Shown in pieces: positions 11,737 through 22,842 of a DNA stretch of 64,000 nucleotides. The notes below the pieces were generated by a model that was given only the letters and a program-made list of their open reading frames with translations, did no database searches and was not told where the DNA came from. Every line of letters begins with the position of its first letter. Position 1 is the stretch's first letter. Source of the DNA: Epiperipatus broadwayi (lineage: Eukaryota > Onychophora > Udeonychophora > Euonychophora > Peripatidae); contig JAQFVV010000557.1 in the NCBI GenBank assembly GCA_028023455.1, forward strand, positions 1 through 64,000. The letters run 5' to 3'. The position numbers and the translations under genes are program-made.

Positions 11737-11850
11737 TATCTGTGAATGTTCTAATTGGTTCAGTGCGATAGAAGAGTGACGGATTCGAGAGCCAAAGGTC
11801 CACGGGTCGCAGTTCAGTTCTGTCAATTTTGGTGCTCGAACGTCTTGTAA
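11737..11850 (-). repeat. Possible old tRNA-related SINE fragment
   Basis: A GC-richer island in AT-rich sequence. On the minus strand GGCTCTCGAATCCGTCACTC has a B-box-like core. No poly(A) or direct repeats were found, so the call is weak. Confidence 0.3.
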
Positions 11851-13300
11851 TATCTGAACGGCATATTAGTGGATTACTTTTTGCTACCTTTATAAACGTG
11901 TATCTAATAAACGTGAAATTAGAAAAAAAAAGCATAATTTAATTTTAATTTAAAAAAGAAAGCATTATATCTTTTGGGGTTTTTGTTTTAAAAAAGCATT
12001 TTTTAGATATGGAAGATAAATGTAAAGTAACAAAGCTTTTTTTTTTTTTTTTGCAGATAGCAATCGATTCTCATCTGGCCGAACGAAATTAACCGGGACT
12101 TTTATCTTTATTTAATACTAACAACATATTCATTTACTGATGAATACTGATTTGTTAACTAGATTGATCAATGTACGAAGCTTATTTTAGTGCGTGATGA
12201 AATTGAATAATCTTGAATAAACGCAAATGTTGCTAATGCTTTTATATATAAAAATGAAAATATTTTAATATAAAATTAAAATATTCTTCGAAAAAAAAAA
12301 CTGAATAAAAAATATCATCTAATCATTTTTTAAAAATATATATATATAAGATAATGTAAAATAGCACAAACATCCTACTGCGTGTACTTTACAGAGAAAT
12401 ATTGAATGAGAAAATCCATATCACCGGCTCAGACATCTGCTGGATATTGATAATTTTATTGCATTTGCTGTTGTACTCAAATAACTTTATCATTCACATT
12501 CATTGACATTTACATGCAAAATAAATGGCTAGGGATGTTGTTTTCATGGATGAGAAAATAACTCATTTTAGTTTATTACCAGGCTTAATCTATAGCTTAT
12601 TTTGAATGTGCTTAGGGTTAATAAACAAATAATAGAATGTCTATTACTCTGGAGTATATAAGTCGTTCGAAATGGTAGTAACAGAACTGGTCACCATTTA
12701 CAGTAGCTGCTATAATAATAATGATGATGATGATGATGATGATGATGATAATGATGATAATAATAATAATAATAATGGTTTAAGTATTGAAAATTTATTG
12801 TTATTAATGAGAGCTTGCTAAAAAATATATACTTGCAAAATAAATTATATAATATGCATCAACAAGTACAAAACAAAACTAAGTGGCATTTAGGAAGCAA
12901 TGAGAGGCTTTGCCGGACTGAAGAAATCTGACTGTTCAATCCATGAACTTTTCTAATTATGTAATAAATGTTAAACTATTGCTTAATGTAAAATGTTTCA
13001 AGTAATATTGGAGTGATAGTTTAAGATTTGTTGCAAGCTTAGAGAAGTGATCTGCAAATGTGAAAATTTGATTGGTTACAAATATTTATTGTATTAAATT
13101 TAAAATTGGAAAATATTTAAAGTAAATAAGAATTCTCCAATCAAAATTAAGATTAGAAAATTATTTCATTCCTGTTCTACTATCTATTGTAAACTTTAGT
13201 AATCAATGAACGCTAGATGTAGTACTTATTAAATTCCTGTTCAGCTTTATCTTACCAATATCTCCAGACTAGTTTCTTGATTAACATATTCATCAGCATG
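11851..13300. other. AT-rich stretch with trinucleotide array
   Basis: Apart from a (TAA/TGA)n array at about 12,715-12,776 nothing is recognised. (GAT)n-type tails also end the LINE family here, but no LINE sequence is seen next to this one. Confidence 0.5.
12715..12776. repeat. (ATA)n(ATG)n(ATA)n microsatellite
   Basis: Trinucleotide array switching between AAT and GAT units. Confidence 0.95.
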
Positions 13301-13305
13301 AAATT

Positions 13306-13503
13306 TTGAACGTGGATCTATTGTACCAGTCAAAAAAGAAGCCAACACATCAACAAACCCAAACTCAAAGTCGGATTCAAACTCAGGCGGTTCAAACTGA
13401 ATTCAAACCCAACTCACGAGCTCAGATCAAATCAATGGATGACATATATCGATGGTACATGACTATGCGCCAAGGAACTAGCTCAACGGATGATGATGAT
13501 TAA
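13306..13503 (+). CDS. Short Gln-rich open frame at the R3 end (doubtful coding)
   Basis: A 65-codon frame rich in Gln, Thr and Asp, partly inside R3. In the other R3 copy the stretch around EFKPNS and IKSMDD is conserved in the same frame, but upstream stops interrupt it. It may be a remnant of an element protein C-terminus or chance. No family was recognised. Confidence 0.2.
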   Translation: MNVDLLYQSKKKPTHQQTQTQSRIQTQAVQTEFKPNSRAQIKSMDDIYRWYMTMRQGTSSTDDDD

Positions 13504-16455
13504 TGAGACCCCTGATTTAACTCTAATGAAGTATAATAAAATAACTAAGAATCTTTATAAGTCAACTCATATATATATATATGTTCCGGTTGCCAATACA
13601 GACAGCGAGCATTAATATTAAAAATAATTATTGAATAAGAAAGAAAGTTAAAAACCGAATGTGTTAATAAAATATTTAATAATAATAATAATAATTTTTT
13701 CAACTTTTAGATTATGATATAGATTATCTCTAGTCTTTAAACGGAATTTATATTTACAATAAGAATGGCAGTCCTTATTATATGCCAATACGATTACGCA
13801 ATATTCTAGGAGAAATATATATATCTATGCCCCGACGAGGAAGTAAAAGTAGATAAAGATATTTGGCTGTGACAGAAATTATGATTCAAATTCTAAAAGA
13901 AAGAATGTGAGATTTATTTTCACATTCGTAAATCAATTTACAAAGAGCAAGATACGTGTTTAGGGCATAACTTTAATATTTAATAGAAAACTTACTTAAT
14001 TATAAATAAATATGAATTTGTTCGACTTTAATAAAATCAATTCATCACGATATACGAGCATGAGAGCGGGGTTTACTGGAACTGAGAAATAAACGGTACT
14101 GACGACTTATGAGCTATAAGAATAAGTATGAAAAATAATGGCTTGTCTGTGATTTGAGAAAATAGCAGGGCGCTTGTATTTGACAGGTCTTTGATGCCCT
14201 ATATGAAGGATCCATAGAACACAGAAAAACAGGTTGGGTCGTAGCCTCGAACCTTTGGTGTTCCAAATATAAAACGAGCAAATGAGGAAGTACTTTCTTC
14301 CTATGTAATTTAACGAACAGTAATATCACCGAGGACAAGCCTGTGAAGCAGGAGATGGCTCGCGTCAGCAACGTTCGGAAAAATGATGACTTAGTAATCA
14401 TCTTTTAATTAATAAAACCATTTTATATAAAGAATGCTCTACGTGATGACCTGACCAAGTTGAATTAAAGTCAAACGAGCTTTAACTAAAAAATACTTAA
14501 TGCAAATATAGAATCATATTAATCATGCCCCAAATGTCATGCTCTCCCTGAATATTAATACAGAAATACAAATTTAAATTAGAATATGTTCACTTTATTC
14601 CCTTTATCAACCTTTAGCAAAACATTTTAATATTATTAATGTGAATAAATGAATATTATAAACTCAGTAAAGTGGCCGGGAGTATAGGTTAGAAATTGAG
14701 CTAATAATTTATTATTATTAACCATTAATAAAAATAGCAAAAATTGTATAACTCCTTCAACTCGATAATTAATAGAACTGTATCCAATGAGTTCTAATGG
14801 GTAAGAATTACTATAAAAATTAATATAAAGTTATTTAACAAGGCAAACGCAACAAAGGAAATTATTATCGAGTTGAAGTTTTACTGGCATATAATTAAAA
14901 ATAAACAACATTAATAAATCACACAATATATAATATAATAAATGAACCGCCATCGTAAGAAAAGAGAAAGTTAACAAATATTAAATTTAAAGACTAGAGA
15001 TTAAGATAGAGAATTACTACATAATTTAAAATAGCATTAATACATTAAGGAAAGAGAAGAGCTTTTAACAGTACTTAATTTAAAGGTAGTGTAAAATAAA
15101 GTTCTAAGACCGGCTGCGAGAAAGTAGCGGTTCATATAAGAAAGATATTACCATTTCTTCATGGTTGGCTCTTTAAATTACACATGGCAGAGTCCAGTTG
15201 GATGAAACGTAGATGCACATTTTGAAAAATTATTTGAATGACATTTTGAAGGATTTCTCTAAGGTTTGCTTACGATTGGTATATGAATTTTTATATTACA
15301 GCCACATTGGAGATTTTCAGGGTACTTCAGGAACTGTAGTCAGACTCCTGAAGTTAAGCCCCCCCACCATGGTAGAAACACTATTTTACTTCATAATTTA
15401 ACTGGGCGGCTTCTTCTCTAATGAAATATATAGGACTTCTCTTAATGAGGAATAATAGCTGCTTGGAAACTTTTCCTGGGCTCTTTATACTGTATCTGAT
15501 GCCTTCAGGCTAGCGCTTTTTTCCTAATCAATCTTACAAAAATTTACTAGTTGTTTTTAGATACATTCCTTTGATAAGGCATTCAAACTCATTAACTTGA
15601 ATTCATTTTCTAATTAGAAAATGAATTTTTAAAATCAGAAAATGATTTTAATTAGGACCGTCCTTACATTTTAAATACTTATCTTTTTTTAATTAATAAA
15701 AACTTTACCCATTGTTTTTGGAAAGGGACAATCTGAAAGCTTATTGAAAGAATGTAGCTTTTAATCACTAAAAATTTCAAATCATACCATTGTTTAATCA
15801 AATGCTCAAAAAAATCACACCTGGTCTTTTCCTGATTATCAACTCCCACCTACCCAGCATTATAGAATAGGAAATTCTAAAAGAAAATATTCATGTTTAT
15901 ATAAAAAATGCTTATTCCATTAATCAAGTTCTTAGAATCTCATCACTATAACTAACCACATAAGAGTATAACAATTGCACTCTCATAACAAAATCTAGCC
16001 AGATAACAAATAGAACATTATACAATCATATTATTGTAAAATTTATTCATTTATCTATCCTTTATTAGTATGTAATCACTATTTATTGTTAATAAAATTT
16101 TTGTTGAAATGAAAAATTTGAACAAACTATTTAAAGTAAAACAAAACATTTCTGACGACGCAATGAAACTTTAGAACGAATAAGTACATTTAAATATTTA
16201 TAAATATATATGCACAATCCACGCAGTTATAATAAATATAAATTCATGAATAATTCTATCATGAATTTATTAATAGAAATGATTAGTTTAAATCTCAAAC
16301 GAGTTAATTTTAACATGCATTTATAATAGTTTTTCTTTAAGGAAACTAGCGTGGACTGAACGTATAAAGCCCCATTGCATCGGAAATTCAAGGTTAGTAC
16401 AAGGGTTTGATGTTGGCTACATGTGAAAGATCACGAAGCTAGAATTGAACTTCAC
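13312..16455. repeat. ~3-kb dispersed repeat R3, copy 1 (inverted relative to copy 2)
   Basis: The whole segment matches the reverse complement of about 59,095-61,775 with many substitutions and indels. Similarity starts at TTGTACCAGTCAAAA and ends near GAAGCTAG..GAACTT. Landmarks in both copies are a TCTTTAAA..GATAATCTATATC block, the pair CAACTCGATAAT / ATTATCGAGTTGAA about 110 bp apart (14,757 and 14,861), GATTTTCAGG..TCAGGAAC, and CATTTTCTAATTAGAAAATG. One end includes a B-box-like GTTCGATCCTAGC in copy 2. No reverse transcriptase or transposase is readable. Both copies share outer limits, so it is a discrete element of unknown class. Confidence 0.75.
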
Positions 16456-16459
16456 TATG

Positions 16460-16940
16460 CATTTGAATTTTTTTAATTTAATGCATTTTTCACTCATCAG
16501 TCATATTTTGTTCTTTTTTATATACCATCAAGCCATCATTAAATTCAAAAACATGTTAATGTTTATAGCGAAGTTAATTTGATAATATATGAGTAACACT
16601 ACTGGTCTACGTATGACATCAGTTTATCATCTGAACATTTTTGGTGTCCTAGTTTTTTTTAATAATTGTACACATATTTATTTTTTAGTCCATATCAGTA
16701 GAAAACAAAAAAAGTCACCACATGATTCCAGTTACACTATGCTTTTCATATCAAATTATTTATTTCACTCCAGATGTCACCTATTAGAAGCTTTAGTAAT
16801 CAATGCATTAATCACTTTACATTGTTGATAATTTTAGGACTTCTTCAAAAACAGTCTTTAGTTTTAGAATTTGTGTTTCTTCTATAACAGTTAGTGAAGT
16901 AATACTGCTAAAATTTTATCACAAATCAATGTCTGCTTTT
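16460..16940. other. AT-rich non-coding stretch
   Basis: Nothing recognised; the open frame at 16,589-16,828 shows no motif. Confidence 0.5.
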
Positions 16941-16948
16941 AGCTAATC

Positions 16949-16949
16949 A

Positions 16950-16985
<36 letters not shown>

Positions 16986-17046
16986 GATTATATATATATA
17001 TATATATATTATGTATATATATATATATATACGATATATATATATA
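16949..17046. repeat. Interrupted (TA)n array
   Basis: TA runs broken by ATAATGATTATATA, which pairs with the flanking TAATCATTAATATA. Confidence 0.9.
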
Positions 17047-17738
17047 CAATTAAAATTGCCCTAAATCCAAAACTCAATAAGATTAACCAAGAAAATAAAA
17101 TCAAAAACACAACCATTAGTTTCACTGCTACAAGCAGACTTCTCAAGTCTAAATAACTACAAAATAACACCATATTTATGTTAAACATTACCCACACATC
17201 CATTTACTTCCCATCCGCCCTTAATATTAAAAGAACTTTTAAATAAGTCAATTACTTCAGAATAAAATACTTGTTTCATACTTCACCTTTGAGTAGAAAG
17301 TTACAAATTGTGTGTTATGCAAACAAGTGAAACTCAATCTCAAGAGAATTATAAGGCTGAGCACTTTCAGAAAACTTTAGATCCCATATTTATAGCCTAT
17401 CTTGTTTGCATAACACACAATTTGTAACTTGTTTCAGAATAGTACATTTTCAAGAATAGATATTCTTTAATTCTTTTTATTTCACTTCTCTCAAAGAAGA
17501 CAAACTTAGCTTCATAAAAATTAATAGTGTGGCCTAGATCTTTTTCATGGGCATAAATAACTAAGATATTTGTTTCTAACCCTACTTTTATGTATCTTTA
17601 TACTTTCATTTAAGTTCAAACTACTCTGACCTATATAAACCTTCTTACAAAAACAAGGGATAATATACACTACACCAGGAATAGTCTTCTAATAAAAAAT
17701 TTCCTTTGTATTATTGAATAAATTATTCAAAGTAATAC

Positions 17739-18345
17739 AGAGAGCATACCAATAGCTCAAACAAGCTCTTAATTAATAAGTGCAGTATGATAAAATATAT
17801 AAAATCTCTATCCAGAACACTCATCTCCAAACCAACTGTTTTCGAGCTTATGGCTCATGTCAATGGAGAGCTAGAATATTTGGACACTAGATCTAAATAT
17901 CAACTCAAAACCCAGCACTTATTTCAAACATATATTTAAGTAGAAACTCTGAAATTTTCAGATGTGAAAATGTCTTTAAATCCAGATAGCTAACTTAAAT
18001 AGTTATATGGGACTGAACTAAATTCAGATCTACCATATTTTATTAGCCTCGGCATAGCCAAAGCCTTAAAAGTAAAATTATAATAATCAAAAAAGCAAGT
18101 CATATATAATGTGGCATTACTTTTATAAGCTTGTATTTACAAAAATGCAATACAAAGACATGATTCATAAGCTTGAAACCAATTGGTCTGGAGATGAGAG
18201 TGTTCTAGATAGCGATTTTAAATATTTTCTCATACGGCACTTATTAATTAAGAGCTTGTTTGAGCTGTTGGCACACTCTCTGTATTGCATTTTTGTAAAT
18301 ACAAGCTTATAAAAGTAATGTTATATATGACTTGCTTTTTTGTTT
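17739..18345. mobile_element. Fold-back element with hammerhead-like motif, family B copy 2
   Basis: 607 bp flanked by a perfect 17-bp direct repeat ATTATTCAAAGTAATAC (17,722-17,738 and 18,346-18,362). Long arms pair: GAGCATACCAATAGCTCAAA with the right-hand inverse near 18,255-18,285, and AAGTGC with GCACTT. The left arm carries a hammerhead-like fold on minus (17,824-17,869); the right arm keeps only the 3' half (GCTTGAAACCAATTGGTC near 18,170). Removing it and one repeat copy restores the Penelope arm, so it is a younger insertion. The long duplication suggests target-primed retrotransposition. Confidence 0.85.
17824..17869 (-). ncRNA. Hammerhead-like RNA, variant core
   Basis: Minus strand: stem I TCTCCA with TGGAGA is perfect. 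The core is TTGACAT, so C3, G8 and A9 differ from consensus. Stem II GAGC/GCTC encloses CATAA, then GAAAACAGTTGGTT. Stem I bases differ from the 10.3-kb copy but compensate, which supports a selected structure in the ancestor. Confidence 0.5.
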
Positions 18346-18529
18346 ATTATTCAAAGTAATACTCCTTTTCCAAGCAATTTTCTTATTTCCAAACAAATTA
18401 CTATTCTTACTTACAATTTTATAAGAAGACAATTTTAAATGGCAAAGAAATAAAGTTGTATTTTTCTTTATTCTTTACATCCTTACAAATATTACTATTA
18501 AATAAAATACTTTTAACAAATTTATCAGA

Positions 18530-19215
18530 ATAGCCAACAAAAAAAAGTATTTTATTTAATAGTAATATTTGTAAGGATGTAAATGATAAAGAAAAATATG
18601 TTGTTGTTGTTGTTTTTTTGCTATTTAAATTTGTCTTCTTATAAAATTGTATGTAAGAATAGTAATTTGTTTGGAAATAAGAAAATTGCTTGGAAAGGGG
18701 GTATTACGTTGAATAATTTATTAAATAATACAAAGGAATATTTTGATAGGAAAATTATTCCTGGTGTAGTGTATATTATTCCTTATTTTGTAAGAAGGTT
18801 TATATAGGTCAGAGTAGTTTGAGCTTAGAAAGAATACATAAAAGTAGGGTTAGAATAAATATCTTAGCTCTGCTTTGTATTTCCATGAAAAAGATACAGA
18901 CCACATTATTAATTTTGATGAAGTTAAGGTTGTCTTTTTTGAGAGAAATGAAATAAAAAGAATTAAAGAATTTTTATTATTGAAAATTTATTATTCTAAA
19001 GCAATTAACTTATTTAAAAGTTCTTTTAATATTAAGGGTAGATGGGAAGTAAATGGATTTGTGGGCAATGTTTCATATAAATATGGTGTTGTTTTGTAGT
19101 TCTTTACACTTGAGAAGTCTGCTTGTAGCAGGGAAACCATTGTTTGTGTATTTGATTTTATTTTCTTGACTAGTCTGGTTGAGTTTGGATTTGAGATAAT
19201 TTTAATTATTTATTG
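18530..19215 (+). pseudogene. Penelope-like element GIY-YIG domain, right palindrome arm
   Basis: Frame 18,583-18,807 reads through NNLLNNTKEYF and PGVVYIIPYFVRRFI, the usual lead-in to the GIY-YIG nuclease of Penelope-like elements. After a frameshift the next part gives a VGQSSLSLERIHKSRV-like segment, and 18,875-19,099 gives FHEKDTDHIINFDEVKVVFFER, the downstream part of the nuclease. Such a nuclease nicks DNA for target-primed reverse transcription. The RT is absent; this is a 3' fragment. It is mirrored on the minus strand, the palindrome centre being near 18,520. Confidence 0.75.
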
Positions 19216-19234
19216 ACTAGTTTAGCTTTATGCC

Positions 19235-19236
19235 TG

Positions 19237-19276
<40 letters not shown>

Positions 19277-19281
19277 TTGTA

Positions 19282-19319
<38 letters not shown>
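19235..19319. repeat. Two (TA)n arrays
   Basis: TA tracts separated by GCTTGTAATG, adjoining the Penelope palindrome. Confidence 0.92.
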
Positions 19320-19322
<3 letters not shown>

Positions 19323-21190
19323 GCCATTACAATTTGGTCACTAGCCAAATTTATAGTAATGTGCATGTAAGAAAGTGTAAAACAAAATCATCATCACATT
19401 TTTATATAACCATAAAGGAAGTTGTAGGACATCCAAGTTTAAACCCTACAAGGTCCAGTTCTAAAAGCTTTAAACAGAGAGAGAGTGGGACAACAATTAT
19501 ATGCTTTACTTGTTTGTGTGTTAATAAATCTCAAAAAGAGCAGCACACACATTTAATATTTAAATTTTCTGTTAAAAAGCAAAGTTATAATGCATACGTA
19601 TAGGCAATGTATGTGTAAACTATTTAATTGTTTTATATTTCAAATATTCAACATTTTAACTTTCTTTAAAGCTAACCTATGCTTGATCAATTTTAATGTC
19701 TTATTCTATGCTTCTATTTTGCTTTTCTATAAATGTAATTGGGATTTAAAAGTTACAAATTTAATTAAATAATAGGGTTATAATTACTAAGCTAGCAATT
19801 ATATTATTTAATGTTAGTTTATAAATGATTTGAAATAATGAAGGATGTGTGTACATTACATACAGAAATTTACATTTATTAAATATTGAAAGAAAAGGAA
19901 GGATTAAATCTGTCAAATTATTTTTTTTGTACAATTTTATGTTAAAAGAGGAAATCTGTTTAATCAGATATCTATCTTTGTAGCAATTTTGTTTTTTATG
20001 ATTGTTTGTTACTTTGGTAGCTTATAATGGGTGGGAACTCTAATTTTGAACTTGTCTTATCTTAAGATCTAAAGAAGGAAGCTCAAAAATTTGAAGTGTT
20101 ACCTAGATGTAAAAAAAAAAAAAGAAAGGAAATAAGGATTAAGTCTATTTTTTTTTTAAAACAAAAGTGTCTGGAAAAAGGATTAAACTTTTCAGTTGAA
20201 AAATAATTTAGTTGAAAATAAATTAGAGATCTAATTAAAATGAATTTGTCCAAAAATAGCAAGTGACGCTATCTCTGATTGGTTAAGTTAGCTAAAAATT
20301 GGATATAAAAAGCTGTCTGGAATTATTATGATTATTGTGATTATGATTCAGATTATTAAACTATTAAATTGAATGTTGAAAATATAAGAAATGGCTGGCT
20401 AGAAAAAATTAAATGTATGTCCCATCTTTTTTGGACCATCTGGGGAAGCTGCACATCACATAGGAAAGAAAAGGATGTGTCTAAAATAATATTCTACACC
20501 TTTCAACTGACCAGAGAAATAAGATGTTTTTAATAGAAGGAAGAAAGCATTCACCTGCATTCAAAGAAGATGAATTAATCTACTGATAAATATTAATCAT
20601 CAAGTCCAATTAATTGTTACAACAACTGATTTTAAACTCAAGAAAATTTATAAATGTGAAAACAACCACTGTATTTCATCCACTAAAAGAATCACGCTTG
20701 ACAGGAAGAGAAGAAAAATTAATATAATGATTTCCAAATTGTCCACTAAAGCAAATAACCTCAATAGAGTCATCATCATCAAATAGTTATACAACTCAAG
20801 AAAGAGATTGTTCCCACGTAAAACGGAAATGGTAGCTGCAGAAATATAGACATTATACAAGACAAGTTTGAACTTTTGGAAATTCGCCACAAACAAAAGA
20901 TCGGTAATATGACTTTTTATATCTATTTTCTTTATGATATCAGAGTCTTAATAAATATTTTAGCAATAAAGTGGTATATTTTATTTAAAGAACTTTTAAA
21001 GACTATTCAGATCGATTAAAACAAGAATGTCTTACTAATAATAACTTTGAGCTTCATAAATTATCTTGAATGTATGAAAATTATTTGTTTATTAATTTTA
21101 CAGTTATGAAAAATATTAATGTGTAAAACAATTTTTTTTTATGGTATTATGATTTTAGTTTTAACTAATATATTATTATTTTGGTTTTAA
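19320..21190. other. AT-rich stretch, no supported gene
   Basis: Open frames at 19,319-19,603 and 20,648-20,896 show no family motif. The first begins just after (TA)n with TGTGCCATTACA, similar to the end of the 2.2-kb LTR, but no LTR body is attached. Confidence 0.45.
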
Positions 21191-21202
21191 ATAATATTTT
21201 GC

Positions 21203-21314
21203 TATTATGGGATAAAACATGCACATACATAATAATATTTTTATATGTGTATAATTGTTATTATGGGATAAAACACGCACATACATAATAATATTTTTAT
21301 ATGTGTATAATTGC
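21203..21314. repeat. Tandem duplication, 56-bp unit x2
   Basis: TATTATGGGATAAAACA(T/C)GC and the following bases repeat with one visible substitution. Confidence 0.9.
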
Positions 21315-21319
21315 GAGTG

Positions 21320-22030
21320 AATGTGAAATAATGAGTAGTATTAGAATATTAGATTATTTTGTTTCAAGTTAAGTATAGCATTTCAGAGGTAGAAGAGCGG
21401 GGGAGAAAATAATTTAAAACTTGTTTCTAAAACTTGCTCTTTCAATTCTATTAACATTTTCTTTTACATTCTACTTACATGTTAGATTTATAAAGTATGT
21501 GTGCTAATGAGCAGATAATATTTTTCTCTTGAAATACTTTTCTCATGGAGTGAAAATCATGGTCAATGTGACGTCCAACTTAATACAAAATACATTTGAA
21601 GGGAAAGGGGGAAGAACTTGAAATTAATTGAGGATTGATATATAATCAATTATTATTATTATTATTATTATTATTCATGTCAATTTTCATATTTATCTAG
21701 AAATTTTTATGTATATGTTAGAAATGTAGTAATAAATATTAGTTTGTTTTATTAAACGAGGCATATATATTTCATTAAGTGTAGTCTTTGTTAAGTGTGA
21801 TTATTCATCATCATCAATGGTTGAATATTAGTTATTTAAGATATAAGTAAGTATGCTAAAATTAAGCAATAATTATGAATTTCTTTATAAAAATTAGTTT
21901 TATGTTTAGGCTTAGTCCTAGAGCTGTAGTTGAAACCATTGTCATTATCGTTATTATTATCATCATCATCAACATTTTAATTAATGAGCTGTTTAACTGT
22001 TTAAAGGCCATAAATAAATATTGATTTTAT
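21320..22030. other. AT-rich stretch
   Basis: Only short (ATT)n at about 21,650-21,675 and (ATC)n near 21,957 are distinctive. Confidence 0.5.
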
Positions 22031-22032
22031 AA

Positions 22033-22353
22033 TATTTAGTGATTTCTTAGTATTATTATAACCACATCCCGTCATCTATTTCATGCAAGGATGAGTGAAT
22101 TGCCATCCTAAATTAGTTATATATAATCTGAGCTAGTAAACTTATAAAAATATTGAAACACATTTGTTATGCTAAGATCTGAGAAATGATTTATTTAGTG
22201 ATTTCTTAGTATTATTATAACCACATCCCGTCATCTATTTCATGCAAGGATGAGTGAATTGCCATCCTAAATTAGTTATATATAATCTGAGCTAGTAAAC
22301 TTATAAAAATATTGAAACACATTTGTTATGCTAAGATCTGAGAAATGATTTAT
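22033..22353. repeat. Tandem duplication, 159-bp unit x2
   Basis: The blocks from TATTTAGTGATTTCTTAG to GAGAAATGATTTAT occur twice, apparently without difference, so the duplication is recent. Confidence 0.93.
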
Positions 22354-22434
22354 GTCTAATATACTCCATTTTGGTTTATAGATGTTTTACTTTTACCTAA
22401 ATATTAGTACTTATAGTGATATGGCTCAAAAAGC

Positions 22435-22565
22435 AAAATCTCTCATTTTTATTAGAAATAAAGTACCAAAAGGGGATTCAAACCCGGTACATGTGAAAAG
22501 GTTATTAGATATAACCGTGTCTAGATTCAGATAATCTAGTGGCGCCCTGCTAGACCATATTCACT
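22435..22565 (-). mobile_element. tRNA-derived SINE with long variable arm
   Basis: On the minus strand TGGTCTAGCAGGG fits an A box and CGGGTTTGAATCCCC fits a B box. The spacing between them is longer than in most tRNAs, as in Ser/Leu types, with a TAGATTATCTGAATCTA hairpin between. A short AT-rich tail with TTTCTAATAAAAATGAGA follows. No direct repeats were established. It differs from the three mini-SINEs. Confidence 0.65.
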
Positions 22566-22758
22566 TAGTATTTGTTTAAACATGCACTTAACATCAAACC
22601 AAGAAATGAAAGTGGATAAGATCTACTGCCTGTATACCTGAGTTATAATACTTGTTATTAATAATTTGCTTATAATTATTGATATTTGGATATTGAGAAA
22701 TCCATATTGTAGACTACTCAGGTATGGTAATATCTTTTGAATGAACATTAATTAAGTT

Positions 22759-22762
<4 letters not shown>

Positions 22763-22808
<46 letters not shown>

Positions 22809-22842
22809 AACTATAACCATATATATATATATATATATATAT
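22763..22842. repeat. (TA)n arrays within a small palindrome
   Basis: GTTACAATATAT before the first array is answered by ATATATTGTAAC after it; a second TA tract follows. Confidence 0.9.

Larger units (their letters stand above)
17047..18520 (-). pseudogene. Penelope-like element 3' end, left palindrome arm
   Basis: On the minus strand this reproduces the right arm (18,530-19,215): the same AATTTGTTTGGAAATAAG, CCTGGTGTAGTGTATATT, GTTTATATAGGTCAGAGTAG and GTAAATGGATGTGTGGG blocks. The conceptual product is the linker and GIY-YIG endonuclease part of a Penelope-like retroelement, including PGVVYIIP and a following IGQSSL-like segment, with frameshifts and stops. It is split at 17,738/18,346 by the family B fold-back. 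A further tract around 17,285-17,420 (ACACACAATTTGTAACTT with its inverse) is rearranged. Confidence 0.7.

Noticed and set aside
22074-22120. GATGAGTG..TGCC in the 159-bp duplication as a ribozyme core
   Set aside because: CUGA and GAAA are not in a foldable order on either strand.
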